Assembly (NCBI GenBank): GCA_024516035.1
Contig: CM044960.1
Span: 20,104,668-20,168,667, forward strand
Direction: 5' to 3'
DNA: 64,000 nt
DNA from: Bactericera cockerelli
Taxonomy: Eukaryota; Arthropoda; Insecta; Hemiptera; Triozidae
Shown here piece after piece: positions 23,901-33,000 of this stretch. Below the pieces are notes generated by a model. That model was not told the origin of the DNA. It ran no database searches and saw only the letters and a list, made by a program, of their open reading frames with translations. Positions within the stretch are counted from its first letter, which is position 1. Each line of letters opens with the position of its first letter. Both the position numbers and the translations under genes were made by a program.

Positions 23901-24721
23901 GTGGCTTATCCTCTAACCATCGTATGTACCTATTAGACTTTTAGAGTCAACCCGTCAAGCTTAAAAAGAAGCAAGAAGCTTAGTATGAAAGGTAGTTAGT
24001 TACCTAGTATGTATATCTATTCAGTTGTAGTTTTAGGTACCACCGGTTTCAACACGACATTTTACGGATTCTCAAGATTTACGGATCACTGTCAAAAGAT
24101 AAATGAAATAATGATGTCCTTGCTAAATGTTCCTTAGTAACTTTACAACTAAAAGACATATCTGTGTATGAATGCTTATGGCCTGTTAAAATATTGTATC
24201 GTACTTTGAAAGTAAGATCCAGTTTGTAATTCTAAGGCCCGAATTAATGAACGACTCTAAAGCGGCAGCTGTCACTATCGTGTTGATTTTACCATGGAAA
24301 CAGCCAATAAAAAAACTGAAATCAGATACTATGGTAACAGTGCCCACCACAGCAGCGTTCATTTCGCAACTTCCACGTCACTGAGAACAATAACTTCTCA
24401 TGCTTACCATGATTTTGAGACTTGAAATTGTAAAATAACATTATTTGTCAGTTGCTATGGTGACATAATGATATTTAGCCAAGAGCATTTCCGCACTTAG
24501 ATAACATTCTCATTCTCATTAACTAACCGATACCCGTCTCTCCCCTCTATCCACAGCCAACAGGAGACGCCCACCATGTAGGGGCCAGAGGCGGGGGGGC
24601 TCAGGTGTGCTCCTCCCCCCCCACATCCTCATTTCACCCCCACCCCCCACCCCGAGACGACGGCTCCAGTGGCTACGGGGGGAGTCCTGATTCAGAGTCC
24701 GAAACGCTCCAGTCACTTTAG
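15403..24721 (+). CDS. LMO / Beadex-type LIM-only protein (four C-terminal coding exons)
   Basis: Coding exons 15403-15631, 16778-16903, 17761-17899, 24557-24721; phases 1, 2, 2(AG/G), 0 close perfectly and give about 219 residues plus stop TAG at 24719. The product has two tandem LIM zinc fingers and no homeodomain. In Drosophila, dLMO (Beadex) binds the LIM-domain-binding cofactor Chip and so limits Apterous activity in the wing and acts in neurons; this role is known for the family, not shown here. The first exon enters in phase 1, so the N-terminal start lies in an upstream exon not found. Introns hold three LINE 3' fragments, two MITEs, a SINE and a 4.8 kb inverted LINE. The last-exon frame is less certain than the LIM exons. 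Confidence 0.92.
15613..15650 (+). repeat. 19-bp tandem repeat across the LMO 5' splice site
   Basis: The unit gtaaacgagactacttaag ends exon LIM1 at 15631, is repeated exactly at 15632-15650, and starts a third time before being cut by a LINE fragment at 15667; it recurs beyond that fragment at about 15881-15906, followed by gtaggc. Each junction re-creates a TTAAG/GTAAAC or GTAGGC donor. Only the first or a donor followed by the right phase keeps the LIM frame; use of the second unit adds a stop codon at once. Confidence 0.85.
15667..15880 (-). mobile_element. Truncated LINE 3' end in LMO intron
   Basis: Begins on the plus strand with the (TTTA)n tail, continues with the conserved 3' UTR and stops at the base of the hairpin (ctaaagggcggggttattgc ... 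cttccacccaac). It is flanked on both sides by copies of the 19-bp splice-site unit, which therefore form at least part of its target-site duplication. Confidence 0.85.
16385..16540. mobile_element. MITE with about 35-bp inverted ends
   Basis: Left end gggtcaaattatgaaac with ttagatttaatctaa; right end carries the reverse complement (attaaatctaatcctgtttc, then ataattcggt). A second member at 35852-35999 is flanked by TTA on both sides, pointing to the PIF/Harbinger type. It carries no ORF. Confidence 0.65.
16602..16721. mobile_element. MITE with about 45-bp imperfect inverted ends
   Basis: ccgtatttataaacagaaaa at the left and its complement (tcgctgttcagaaatacggg) at the right enclose a short centre with ttattggccaata. 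No coding capacity; family not known to me. Confidence 0.55.
16778..16903 (+). CDS. LMO exon encoding first half of LIM domain 2
   Basis: Follows a strong acceptor (tttcctcccctag) and ends CACAG/GTGAGT. It encodes the second LIM finger from [20 protein letters not shown] to QQCNHR with zinc ligands CxxC, HxxC and CxxC. The intervening position of the intron within the finger matches the next exon exactly (R/FCVGD). Confidence 0.93.
16947..17120 (-). mobile_element. Truncated LINE 3' end in LMO intron
   Basis: Same family and layout as the copy at 15667: (TTTA)n tail, 3' UTR, hairpin ending with cttccacccaaccc. It stops at the 5' base of the hairpin. The sequence after it (about 17121-17545) shows no feature I can name. 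Confidence 0.8.
17548..17717 (-). mobile_element. Truncated LINE 3' end, older copy
   Basis: More diverged than its neighbours and without the TTTA tail, but with the same hairpin ending in cttccacccaac. It lies only about 40 bases before the acceptor of the next LMO exon. Confidence 0.75.
17761..17899 (+). CDS. LMO exon encoding the end of LIM domain 2
   Basis: Acceptor ctccccccag/G; encodes [26 protein letters not shown] (split here) and then the insect-type tail [20 protein letters not shown]. Two possible 5' splice sites exist: CAG/GTACTT at 17900, used here, and a GC-type AAG/GCAAGT at 17884. The first leads into the longer C-terminal frame of the last exon; the second would give a short tail ending eight codons later. 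Confidence 0.88.
18077..18278 (+). mobile_element. tRNA-headed SINE, GTCCCGG type
   Basis: Head 18077-18157 has a perfect 7-bp closing stem (gtcccgg/ccgggac), A box tagctcagtggt and B box ggttcgaaacc, but no proper anticodon arm. The body (cttactgctggaataatggg, then cagtataagtaaggcgat) and an (ATT)n end follow. Other copies: 31889 (+, 3' part lost), 34702-34900 (-) and 49261-49347 (-, 5' part lost). Confidence 0.8.
18727..20693 (-). pseudogene. LINE ORF2 N-terminal two thirds, frameshifted
   Basis: Begins at ATG 20691-20693 and covers the endonuclease domain ([40 protein letters not shown]) and the first part of reverse transcriptase. A one-base insertion in an A run at 19153-19158 shifts the frame just after THIIN; the next frame continues with [28 protein letters not shown] and [12 protein letters not shown] to LRGRQQYV, where homology to the intact element stops at about 18727. 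Roughly 70 percent similar by eye to the protein at 5521-8472. Confidence 0.85.
20694..21020 (-). other. Inter-ORF spacer with 42-base poly-A (poly-T in sense)
   Basis: In the sense direction of the LINE this spacer is T-rich, with a continuous run at 20916-20957 and other T-rich tracts. It corresponds to the spacer at 5157-5520. Open frames predicted here are phenylalanine-rich artefacts of the T tracts. Confidence 0.6.
21021..21887 (-). CDS. LINE ORF1 protein, intact frame in an inverted element
   Basis: 288 residues, related to the ORF1 at 4152-5156: coiled-coil-like N-terminus (about 20-75), then [43 protein letters not shown] and [11 protein letters not shown] of the RRM-like domain, and a basic C-terminus ([14 protein letters not shown]). 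It lacks the Pro/Val repeats seen in the other copy. The frame is open, yet the element as a whole is dead because ORF2 is split and inverted. Confidence 0.8.
   Translation of the reverse strand: MMSNPSDINDEFSSRMLIFENELERIKSTVPQPVLTDVSALQEAFQSFKNEVKQNFMHMRCEIDACHIRINEMEQYSRRNCLLIHGMKEDEISQKEEDCVAAVLSLFQSKMKLNITQQNIDRCHRLGPRRNQGNKSRAIIVKFISYYHRRLVFNSKKMLKDSGLYISESLTKINFQILSEAKRLFDKENVWSVDGRIMVNVGTRKFVVKSIQELHSLPFDMSPSESTCANVQGTTTADVPTHQLASSSRISTEKLKTPPNLVSNITHNSRSRTKTSKKMKRRYARKWN
22385..23174 (+). pseudogene. LINE ORF2 C-terminal fragment
   Basis: Starts within the RT domain after motif C (about [20 protein letters not shown] sequence) and runs to the stop, covering [40 protein letters not shown] and [14 protein letters not shown]. 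It lacks all catalytic motifs. The frame continues upstream to an ATG at 22344, but that part belongs to the junction with the inverted 5' end. Confidence 0.85.
23349..23394 (+). other. 3' UTR hairpin of the inverted LINE
   Basis: aagggttgggt pairs with accccgccctt, allowing G-T pairs, around an inner stem attgcc/taa/ggcaat. This is the subfamily hairpin found in the five short intronic copies; their complement reads ctaaagggcggggttattgc. Confidence 0.8.
24557..24721 (+). CDS. Last coding exon of LMO
   Basis: Acceptor ctctatccacag/CC. Spliced in phase 0 to 17899, the frame stays open for 54 codons and gives a Gly/Ser/Pro-rich tail ending [21 protein letters not shown], then TAG at 24719-24721. 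Spliced to the alternative GC donor at 17884, the frame would instead stop at 24579-24581 after eight residues. The longer frame looks more protein-like and is preferred, with moderate confidence. The exon is much richer in G+C than its surroundings. Confidence 0.68.
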   Translation, partial: PTGDAHHVGARGGGAQVCSSPPTSSFHPHPPPRDDGSSGYGGSPDSESETLQSL

Positions 24722-26849
24722 TAATGTCTGCGTCTCCTGACGCTAGACTGTCTGGTCCTGCTCAACGCCTCAGCTACTCTCAAGATCCTGTTCAGGATGA
24801 GGTGGATCCTGCAACTTAGTTAACTAAGAATAGGAATATGTAGCAACAGAGATAAGAATTTCATCCCAGTTATTTTGCTTGAACCGCGATTTTATACAAG
24901 ATTTTAGAAAAACAAAAGAACTTTCTAAAACTAAAGTATTCTCATGTTTCGAGAGTATTTTTAGTATTGGGTTGAGTTACACAACAGGATCAGTTTATAG
25001 GTATGACCGGGACTCCAATAACTAAGACTTTTTTTAGAAATTTCTTTGTTTGTCACTTCAACAAGGCGATGATGCATGTCGTTTGCGGCGGGCATACGAT
25101 ACTTTGTAATGTGCCAACACATAGGGGCGGTTTCAATGGTAAACAATTAAGAGGTATCCAGTAGGAGATACATATTAAGAGATATAATGTCATAAGATGA
25201 CTGAATAGTGTTTCTAGTCAAATCTGTTACTTCTCGACTACCAAATTTACAGAGAATTTTTTTCAGTCAACATAGGTTGATATCCGAGACTAAATAATTT
25301 TAGCCCAGTATCAGCTACCCATTTTTATATAAAGAAATTTATAAATCTCTGTCTCAAGGATGAGGTAATTCAACACTACCTCGTAAGGCTGTTCTAAGTT
25401 ATTCTCTCTAAAAGCTCTGTTGACTGAAAAAAAGCTTCACTGTAAAACTCATTTATAGATCTCAGCTCTTTAAAAAAGTGAAACTATAAATGTCATTTTC
25501 CAAAAGAAAAAATATTATTGTTTACTTAAATGTAAAAAAATTATAAAAAAAGCGAAGGAAAAGTTAGCGAAGGAAAATCGGTCTGCAGATATACTCACCA
25601 GTCTAATACTTACATAGGTTATTCCAAATAAATAATCACAAAAACACAATCAAAAGCTTATTTGTAGAAGTAATCAAAAACGATTTATCTTTTAATTTAA
25701 CATTTCCCTACTTTGGAGTGAAAAGAAATTGTTCCTTTTCATCTCTTTCTCTCAAGCTTTTTTATGGGAACTTGGAAGATATTGATGCCAATAGTACAGT
25801 CAACTTTTCTTTCGTTCATATTATCTATTATTTAATTTTCATTGTGAAGGAAATGCTGAACATAAGCTACTTTTTGTATCTGTTATATGATTATGGTCCT
25901 AAGTAACAGCAGTCGTGATTTTGAAAGCATTCCCTGCAAGTATTTTCAATCTTCTGAGACGCATAAATATACATGATAGGTATTAAATTTATAAGTGAGC
26001 CATATTTACTTGAAAATCCTAGGCTTTTTTAACATCTCGAGCTAATATAATAGAGCAATTAAGAATAATAGTGGAAGCATGAGCTGCAGTTGCTTCATCA
26101 GGGGGCTCAAGTTCTCTGTTATTGTCTTCAGAGTATATTTACTTCACAAGATTTGTATAAATTGTTTATTCGTTGTTAATTTTGCTCTCGTTGTTAATTA
26201 TTATTATAATTATTCTTTTTGTAATTAAAAACATTACGTATTGACTATCCTTTCTTAAAATAGAATATATTACTTAATTGAATATTAGATGCACAAGCAG
26301 CTAAACAACACACGAAACTTTGTCTTTACATCTAAATAATCCCAACTATGTAGCGAGCCATACTTTACTATTACACCGTTATTTCAATTTTTCGAAACCA
26401 AATTGACGAGATGGTAAAATGTTTTAATCATTTTGTTTTTGTTTAAACTATTGTTCATTAATTCAATTATTAAATCTCATTATCTGTACATAGATTTGTA
26501 CCTATAGTGTAAATACCATTAGCCAGTAAGGAATCCTCTGTCTCTCGAAATAAGTATACTAAATAAAACAATATTGATAAACTTAAAATTAGACTATTTT
26601 ATTTGAGTGTATTTCCACCAACTCCATTCCGTAGATATATTTTGAAACAACTGCCACCTTCAACTCTTGAAGTAAAGGTATATTGCAGCTTGCTCCTCTC
26701 CATCCTGTTATTCCAGCTTCTGATGGAGAACAGGAAGCATAATGATTAATCCAGAAGATACATTGAAGTGTCAAATCAAGACCGCACAGAAATACTCAAT
26801 AATTTCTCAATATTACTTATAATGTAATCAATTTTACAAATATCACTCA
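24722..26849. other. Space after LMO; probably includes its 3' UTR
   Basis: No exon or repeat was identified. The 3' UTR of LMO should begin here; AATAAA-like hexamers occur several times in this AT-rich DNA, so no poly-A site can be picked. A 61-codon minus frame at 26589-26774 is not convincing. Confidence 0.4.
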
Positions 26850-26855
26850 TCTCTG

Positions 26856-26942
26856 GGATTCGAAACCAGGGTTTTTTAGTTAACAGGGTAAGCAGGCACC
26901 AACACTGAGTCTTCCGGTTGAGTCACCAATGCGATTACGGAA
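26856..26942 (-). mobile_element. tRNA-headed SINE head, GCATTGG type
   Basis: On the minus strand: gcattggtgactcaaccgg, then a B-box-like ggtttcgaatcccag. It is related to the heads at 11379, 30323 and 58440 but diverged. No clear body was recognised. Confidence 0.5.
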
Positions 26943-27129
26943 ATCAACCGCTTTTTGGGGGATTTATCGGCTCTGTCTAAATGGTTAGTTATATTGAAAT
27001 ACGGTCCAATCATTTTTCTAGAGCATAGACCATTATTTTATTTATCAAGCCCTCTATAATTCTATATGAAAAAGGGTAAGGAAAGGAAAGTTGTGTGATG
27101 TTCACACCAGTTTATTTAATAAAGTTAGG

Positions 27130-27192
27130 TTAAAAGAACTTAAACGATATGACCTTAGCAGTTGAAAGGAACTTTAAACTCCAAAACATAAA
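27130..27192 (+). repeat. Diverged SINE tail
   Basis: Contains gatatgaccttagcagttga and a following aactttaaact block like the end of the 5S-headed SINEs. Only the tail remains. Confidence 0.45.
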
Positions 27193-27763
27193 AAAGAACT
27201 TTAATCTCATTCAAAGAGGCATTGGAATGACTATTTCTCCGATAGCCTATTAGAGGACATGGAGAGGACTATCATGGATTTGAATACGTCCGTGGTGATG
27301 TTTGCGGCCCTAGACAAATGGGAGGTATTTCTTTGAGTTGTTCAAATTTTCACACATAAAGTACAATATTGGTAAGTATGTAGAAAATTCAAGTGCAAAA
27401 TTACATGCACATTGCATAACTAAACAAATATACGGCGCACATGAAAATGTATCATTCACAACACAACAGAGGCGGATCTTACTGAACTAAGTTGTCAGTA
27501 GATAGCTCCATCGTTCAAGCACCACACAACCGTGAGATCAGTGGTTCGACTCCCAATTGTTGCTCTCAGATTATCGAGCTGACTTATTTCTGACTACAAA
27601 AGGTGACACGATCCTCTTTGCGACTTCACTAAACACAACCTTGAGTGTGGGTAACCAGAAAATTTAGCTAGGTCTACGGTGGGAATCCATCCATCCAGAT
27701 ACCAGACATACTCCACGTTGCTTAACATTAGAACACATATACAATAAGACAAGGTTCTTGCAA

Positions 27764-27864
27764 GACAAAGGGCCAAATTAATAGACAAAATCGAGATCTT
27801 AAAACAATACGCAAAATCTAGACTTAGCTCCACAGAGGTATTACAAAAACGTCTATTAATTCCA
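27764..27864. mobile_element. MITE-like repeat, copy 1
   Basis: Ends attaatagac and gtctattaat form inverted termini; the interior carries aatacgcaaaatctagact. An inverted relative lies at 34905-35005. No ORF. Confidence 0.5.
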
Positions 27865-29040
27865 TAGACAAAAACGTCTATCAATTATAGTACATAGATA
27901 TTGATTTACGATTTTATTTATTGATCAATACAAAATTGATTCAATATAAATATATTTCATCGTCTGGTCTAGAGGCTACTTGAAAGTTATCCAGTCATAA
28001 GTTTAACAGTCGAATAAGGTTAAATGAAGATTGATAATGTTTCTCGGTTATGTTATACCTAAAACATTCATTTATGCTCCAGTGTGTTCACATGCTCAGT
28101 TGCTTATAGACCAGAAACTGCTATGGCGTGAAAAATCAGTCAAGCTAAGGATCACAGAAAACACAATTGATTTTGAATAAGGGTGGTGAACTTGTGAGTC
28201 CTCATAATTTATTTTAATATAAAGAAATCTATATAATACGGTATACATATAATATTTAATAGAACTACATATTTAAATAATAAAATATAGATATAGGAAT
28301 ATAACAATAAGTAGACCTCTATAATCATTTTATTGATAAGAAGGAAAATAGAAAAAAATAGAAAGTACCTGGTAAACGACGCGACGATAGACAATTAATA
28401 AGACCAACCATTAAACAATAAAAACCTATCCAAACTGTTTCAGAGTTTAGTCTCCATTTTTCTCCTTCATCATCTACAAACCTTAAAATCAGTTGGTACC
28501 TACCTATTACGATAATAAGAAAAGTCTTATTGCAAATTTACCATTAGATTCATTATGGGCATGGAAATCTCTACTAATTTCACCTAGCATAAGACATAAT
28601 GTATTAGATAGTTATAGAGGTTGTAACAAAGTTACCTAAGAGTGGTCCCAATTCAATAGGTAATAATTAAATGGGTAACAAATATATAATTATGTAGCAA
28701 TTGTAGCACCTAATAGCATGAACAGGACTGTAGTACCATGTGGTAAGGTTAGGTCCGTTAGGTGAAGCGATCGAGTGAATGAGAATGATTTTAAAACTAC
28801 ATTCTACCACTAGGCAAATTGTAAAAAAAAAAATATAAAACTTAATTTAAATTGAAGCTTGGCGTGTATAAAAAGCTTCGCATTATACGACTCAATGAAT
28901 TCATTGTTATTACTTTTGAATTTATTATTAATGTTTGAACTCTAAATCAGCATTAAAGATCCCTGAAACTATTGGCCTCGACCATATTGCACGGTAATGT
29001 TACATTTATATGTAGATCCTGTTTCAAGTCAATAATAGTA
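27865..29040. other. AT-rich stretch, no gene recognised
   Basis: Nothing supported. It may contain the 3' UTR end of the minus-strand Rabin8-like gene. Confidence 0.35.
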
Positions 29041-29153
29041 TAGTAGTGCTTTATTTAGACTGTCGGCTCGAGACAGGGAGTCCCATTATGAGACAGGGAG
29101 TCAAATTATGTCCCATTATGAGACAGGGAGTCCCATTATACCCATTATATGAG
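29041..29153. repeat. Short interspersed repeat with internal tandem units
   Basis: Carries the block tagtgctttatttagactgt that recurs at 49634 and 60969, then a locally repeated unit tcccattatgagacagggag. On the minus strand it reads as a repeat end with an ACTTAT-like tail. Confidence 0.6.
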
Positions 29154-29924
29154 ACAAGTGATAGCCCAGATTTACCAAGATGACAGAGATGCATTCTAAC
29201 AAGTAATATATCAGTGAGCACTGGGGTAACTATTCCATTGACTCGGAGCTCTGGCTGGACAGAGGTGTCTGCAAACTTACTCAAGTTCATAGCTCAAGAA
29301 GCTTATAGGGTAAAGATTGTAAAGTATTGTGTCACGTCTCGCCCATCAGAGGGGAGGCATACTACGGGATGGGCAGGCTACAACACAGACCACAAGCGTC
29401 TACAGTAGCTCCTGTTTCATGGCTACGAAATAAAAAAGGCTGTGAAACACTCATCTTTAAACATGTTTTTTTTTTTCTTACTTGGTTAAACATGTTCAAA
29501 TGTTCATACTAGACATCCTACTGTGAATTTATGAGAAAAACACTTATACATAAATAGGATTTTAGGATTCAAATTTAAATTTGAATCCAAGTAACAAAAG
29601 TATAAGTTTTGTTCATAACTATTTAACACTGTTGCTATTCATTAACAAGTTCACTATTGTTGAAAAGATTTTTTCCCCAAACATTCATTATATCTTACCT
29701 ATACTTTGTGCCAATTTTCTAATAACCAGTCTAACCAATACGCATTTCGATATTTGAGATCATCTTTTGTACCTGCCTGGAAAGTGTATACATTATCATA
29801 GTATCCTGGGTAGGTCTGCGTGTGTTGTACCGGGTCAAGACTTGACTTTCAGTACATCTCGTCTTCTTCTCAGGAGTGCGGTTCATCAGGGACCTCACAG
29901 TCCTCACAGTCAAGGATTCGCAGC

Positions 29925-30007
29925 TCAATCGTCGTCCTTGGTGAGTCCTAAGCGAGCCAGGACTATTTCCTTCCGCAGTCGGTTGATCTCCCAGTAAACG
30001 TCGTGAG
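29925..30007 (-). CDS. Rabin8-like terminal coding exon
   Basis: Acceptor ctag/CT at 30007; completes the split codon from the previous exon and encodes HDVYWEINRLRKEIVLARLG LTKDDD (split) followed by TGA. The WE-x-RLRKE-ARLG block is the conserved extreme C-terminus of RAB3IP relatives, so the end of the protein is secure. Confidence 0.88.
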
Positions 30008-33000
30008 CTAGAAATGTAAAAAAAAAACGAAAAGAATTATTTAACATACTATACTCAAAGTTTTGAATTCAGAAGAAAAAAAAACTTATTCAGAATTCAG
30101 AAAATTTGAAATTGAGATAGAGGTATCACAATTTCAATGATAGTCATCAGGTTTAAATACTTAATGTTTAAGTATTCTCAGACAAAGAAATCCTTATTGT
30201 ATGTATAATAATAATAAAAATATACTCTTTTAGTGGTGGGTAACCACCAGACGAGGCTAATGCTTACAGCATTTTCTACCACCTTATTATGTCACAAACT
30301 CAAATTAATGAGGGAAAATTCATGCATTGAGTGGGATTCGAACCAACGGATCGAAACTGGATTACCATACTAGCGCGTTAACCACGTGACTACCAATGCA
30401 CTGGTTAGCAAGCACTGGTAGTCAAGTATGTAATTTCTTAGTGTCATTTATATCATAACTATAGTAGATACAGAACTACTCATTTCTCTTCACGAGGTAT
30501 GAGTGGACGCCGGATATATCAAAAATATAGAAAAGAAAATTTTCTTCCTAGCAGTGATTCAATCCCAGTAGCCCGTTCCAGAAACACTTTCCACTTTCAA
30601 TATCTCTAGATCTCCGTTTCAACCGTCACACAACGCACTCTGATTGGTTAATTTGAACGCAACAACCAATCAGAATGCGTTGCGTGACGGTTGAAACGGA
30701 GATTCGAGGATTTGGAGAGTGGAGAGTGTTTCTGGAATGGGCTACAGCTCACCGTGCACACATAGCAAAGTCTAGCAGACATTAGCTTTCTCAGGGTGAA
30801 ACCACCGTTTCAATACGATTCCCTTCATGTATGAACCTGGCACGACACCATCAATGATTAACCACACAGACTCATGTCAGTACCATCGCAGACTGTCGGG
30901 GCTCCAACAAACGCATTTGTTAAATAATCTGGTCTAAACCTTCTTAATCTGATATAAATATTTTCTGATTCTACAACTACACTCACTAACAGAATAATCC
31001 GGACACGGAAATACATGGATGGCCGGTTCTATCAATAAAATAATAATGATCAATCTCGTATTTGGCTCAATATAGGCTCACACTAGCGCGCTAATTTGAC
31101 GAATTCACTTGGAACTAGCGTTTTCAATCCGAGATTCGTACCAAAGCGAGGTTTCGTAAAATTGATGAAACCGACCAAGAGTCAAATGGAAAAACAGGAA
31201 GTCTGGTTAATTGTGCCGGTGAGTGTATTTCTACTCAAACATTCCCTCAGGACTTGCCAGCCTCCGTGGCGTAATGGTTTATTTATTTATTTATTTAGAA
31301 ACTCTTTATCAGCAGAACATATATACAGACAAACAATGGTAAAAATTAAATATAAAATTGACAGTATTAATAATATAAACAAGAAAAAAATAAATAAAAT
31401 ATATACATATGTCCTAACTAAAGGGCGGGGTTATTGCCTATGGCAATGGTTGTGACTACTGTGCCCGTAGTCCAGAGGTCTCGAGTTCGACTCCCGGTTA
31501 GGGCAGTTTTTCGAAGAAAATTCTGTCCCTTCCAAACACGTGAGGCTGGCACTTCCGGCTCTACCCAGGCTGGGTGAGGTTAATGTGGGTAGCTGGTACG
31601 ATTCCCAGCGAATGGAGGGTAAAACCCCCGTCCTGACTATCTCAAATCAGGACGTTGAAACCGAATAGAATCAACTGGTCACAATACCTAGATCTAATTA
31701 GGTCGCAGTGTTAATTGTAAGGGTTTCACTGAAAACCCTGCAACTAGGTCAGATAATAATAATAATAATAATAATTCCCTCATGACTCACCCGAGCTCTT
31801 GACTAGGCCACGCTGGATGTAGTGCAGATAGTTGAGGAAGTCGCACACCTTGATGATCTGGAAAATCAAATCAATAGTTAGCTATTTAGTCCCGGTAGCT
31901 GAGTGATCAGTCGGTCTAGTGATTCAGCAGTCCGCGGTTTCGAAACCCAGCCGGGACATGACAAGATATCCTACCATTTGAGATATTTTTTGTGTACACA
32001 AATTTACGGTTTAGGCTTATTTATAATTAAAAACTCAAGCGACCGACAGACTAGAATCGAGGAGGTTGTACTTTGTCGCATGAGAATAGGCCATACCCGC
32101 TGCACTCATAGTTTCCTCTTCAAGCGGACTCCTCCCCCAACTGTCGTTGTGGTGAATTCTCTCTGTTAAACACATACTGACCTGTCATCTCCATGCACAC
32201 ATACGACTGTCCCTACCTGTTCCTCCAGCTCTGACAGACTCTGTCGAGAGCGCTGATTCTCTACTATGTTACCTTAAGACAATTAAGCTGTACAGCCAAG
32301 TATAAAACACCAGAAGAATCGGCGTGAACGACCTGTCTAGAGTGTCTAGTAACAGTGTTAAAGCGCCTAATAGAGAAAAAAAAAAATTAAAAACACTTAA
32401 AATAAAACATTGAAAACATTCAAACTAAAACACTTATGACTAAAATTAAAACTAAGAACAAATATGACTAGAATTATGACTCAGAAAAGACCACATAAAA
32501 GGTAATAGGTTTTGGCCGCAGAGACCGCTAAGCAGCAGGATGGGACTCCGAAGTTCCATTCTTAGAAAGTTTGATTAAAAGACGAGTACGCATAGTAAGT
32601 TAGCAGCCACAACGGAGCCCTAGGGTAGCCCCGGTACGACGTAGAAAAATCTAACCATGATATCACCGGGGATGGAGCTGTAAATTAAATGTGAGCGCCG
32701 AGTCCCGAAAAAAGTCTAGATCTAATATTGTAAGGACTAGGGGTCTAGGGTCTACGGTTCAGGGTGGAGGGTCTAGGTCCAAGGTCCTCGTTGTAGCGGC
32801 CTACTAAGGTCTCATTTATTTATTTATTTATTTAGAAACTCTTTATTAGCAGAACATATATACAGACAGATAATGGTAAAAATTAAATATAAAATTGACA
32901 GTATTAATAATATAAACAAGGAAAAATAAATAAATATATATACCTACATATGTCCTAACTAAAGGGCGGGGTTATTGCCTATGGGAAAAATCTCATCAGT

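Noticed and set aside
24236..24380. Possible MITE
   Set aside because: gaacgactctaaagcg and a partly complementary agcgttcatttcgc are present, but the arms are too imperfect and no flanking duplication was seen.
26589..26774. LINE ORF2 remnant
   Set aside because: A short LLQELKVAVV-like stretch recalls the end of some LINE proteins, but nothing around it supports this.
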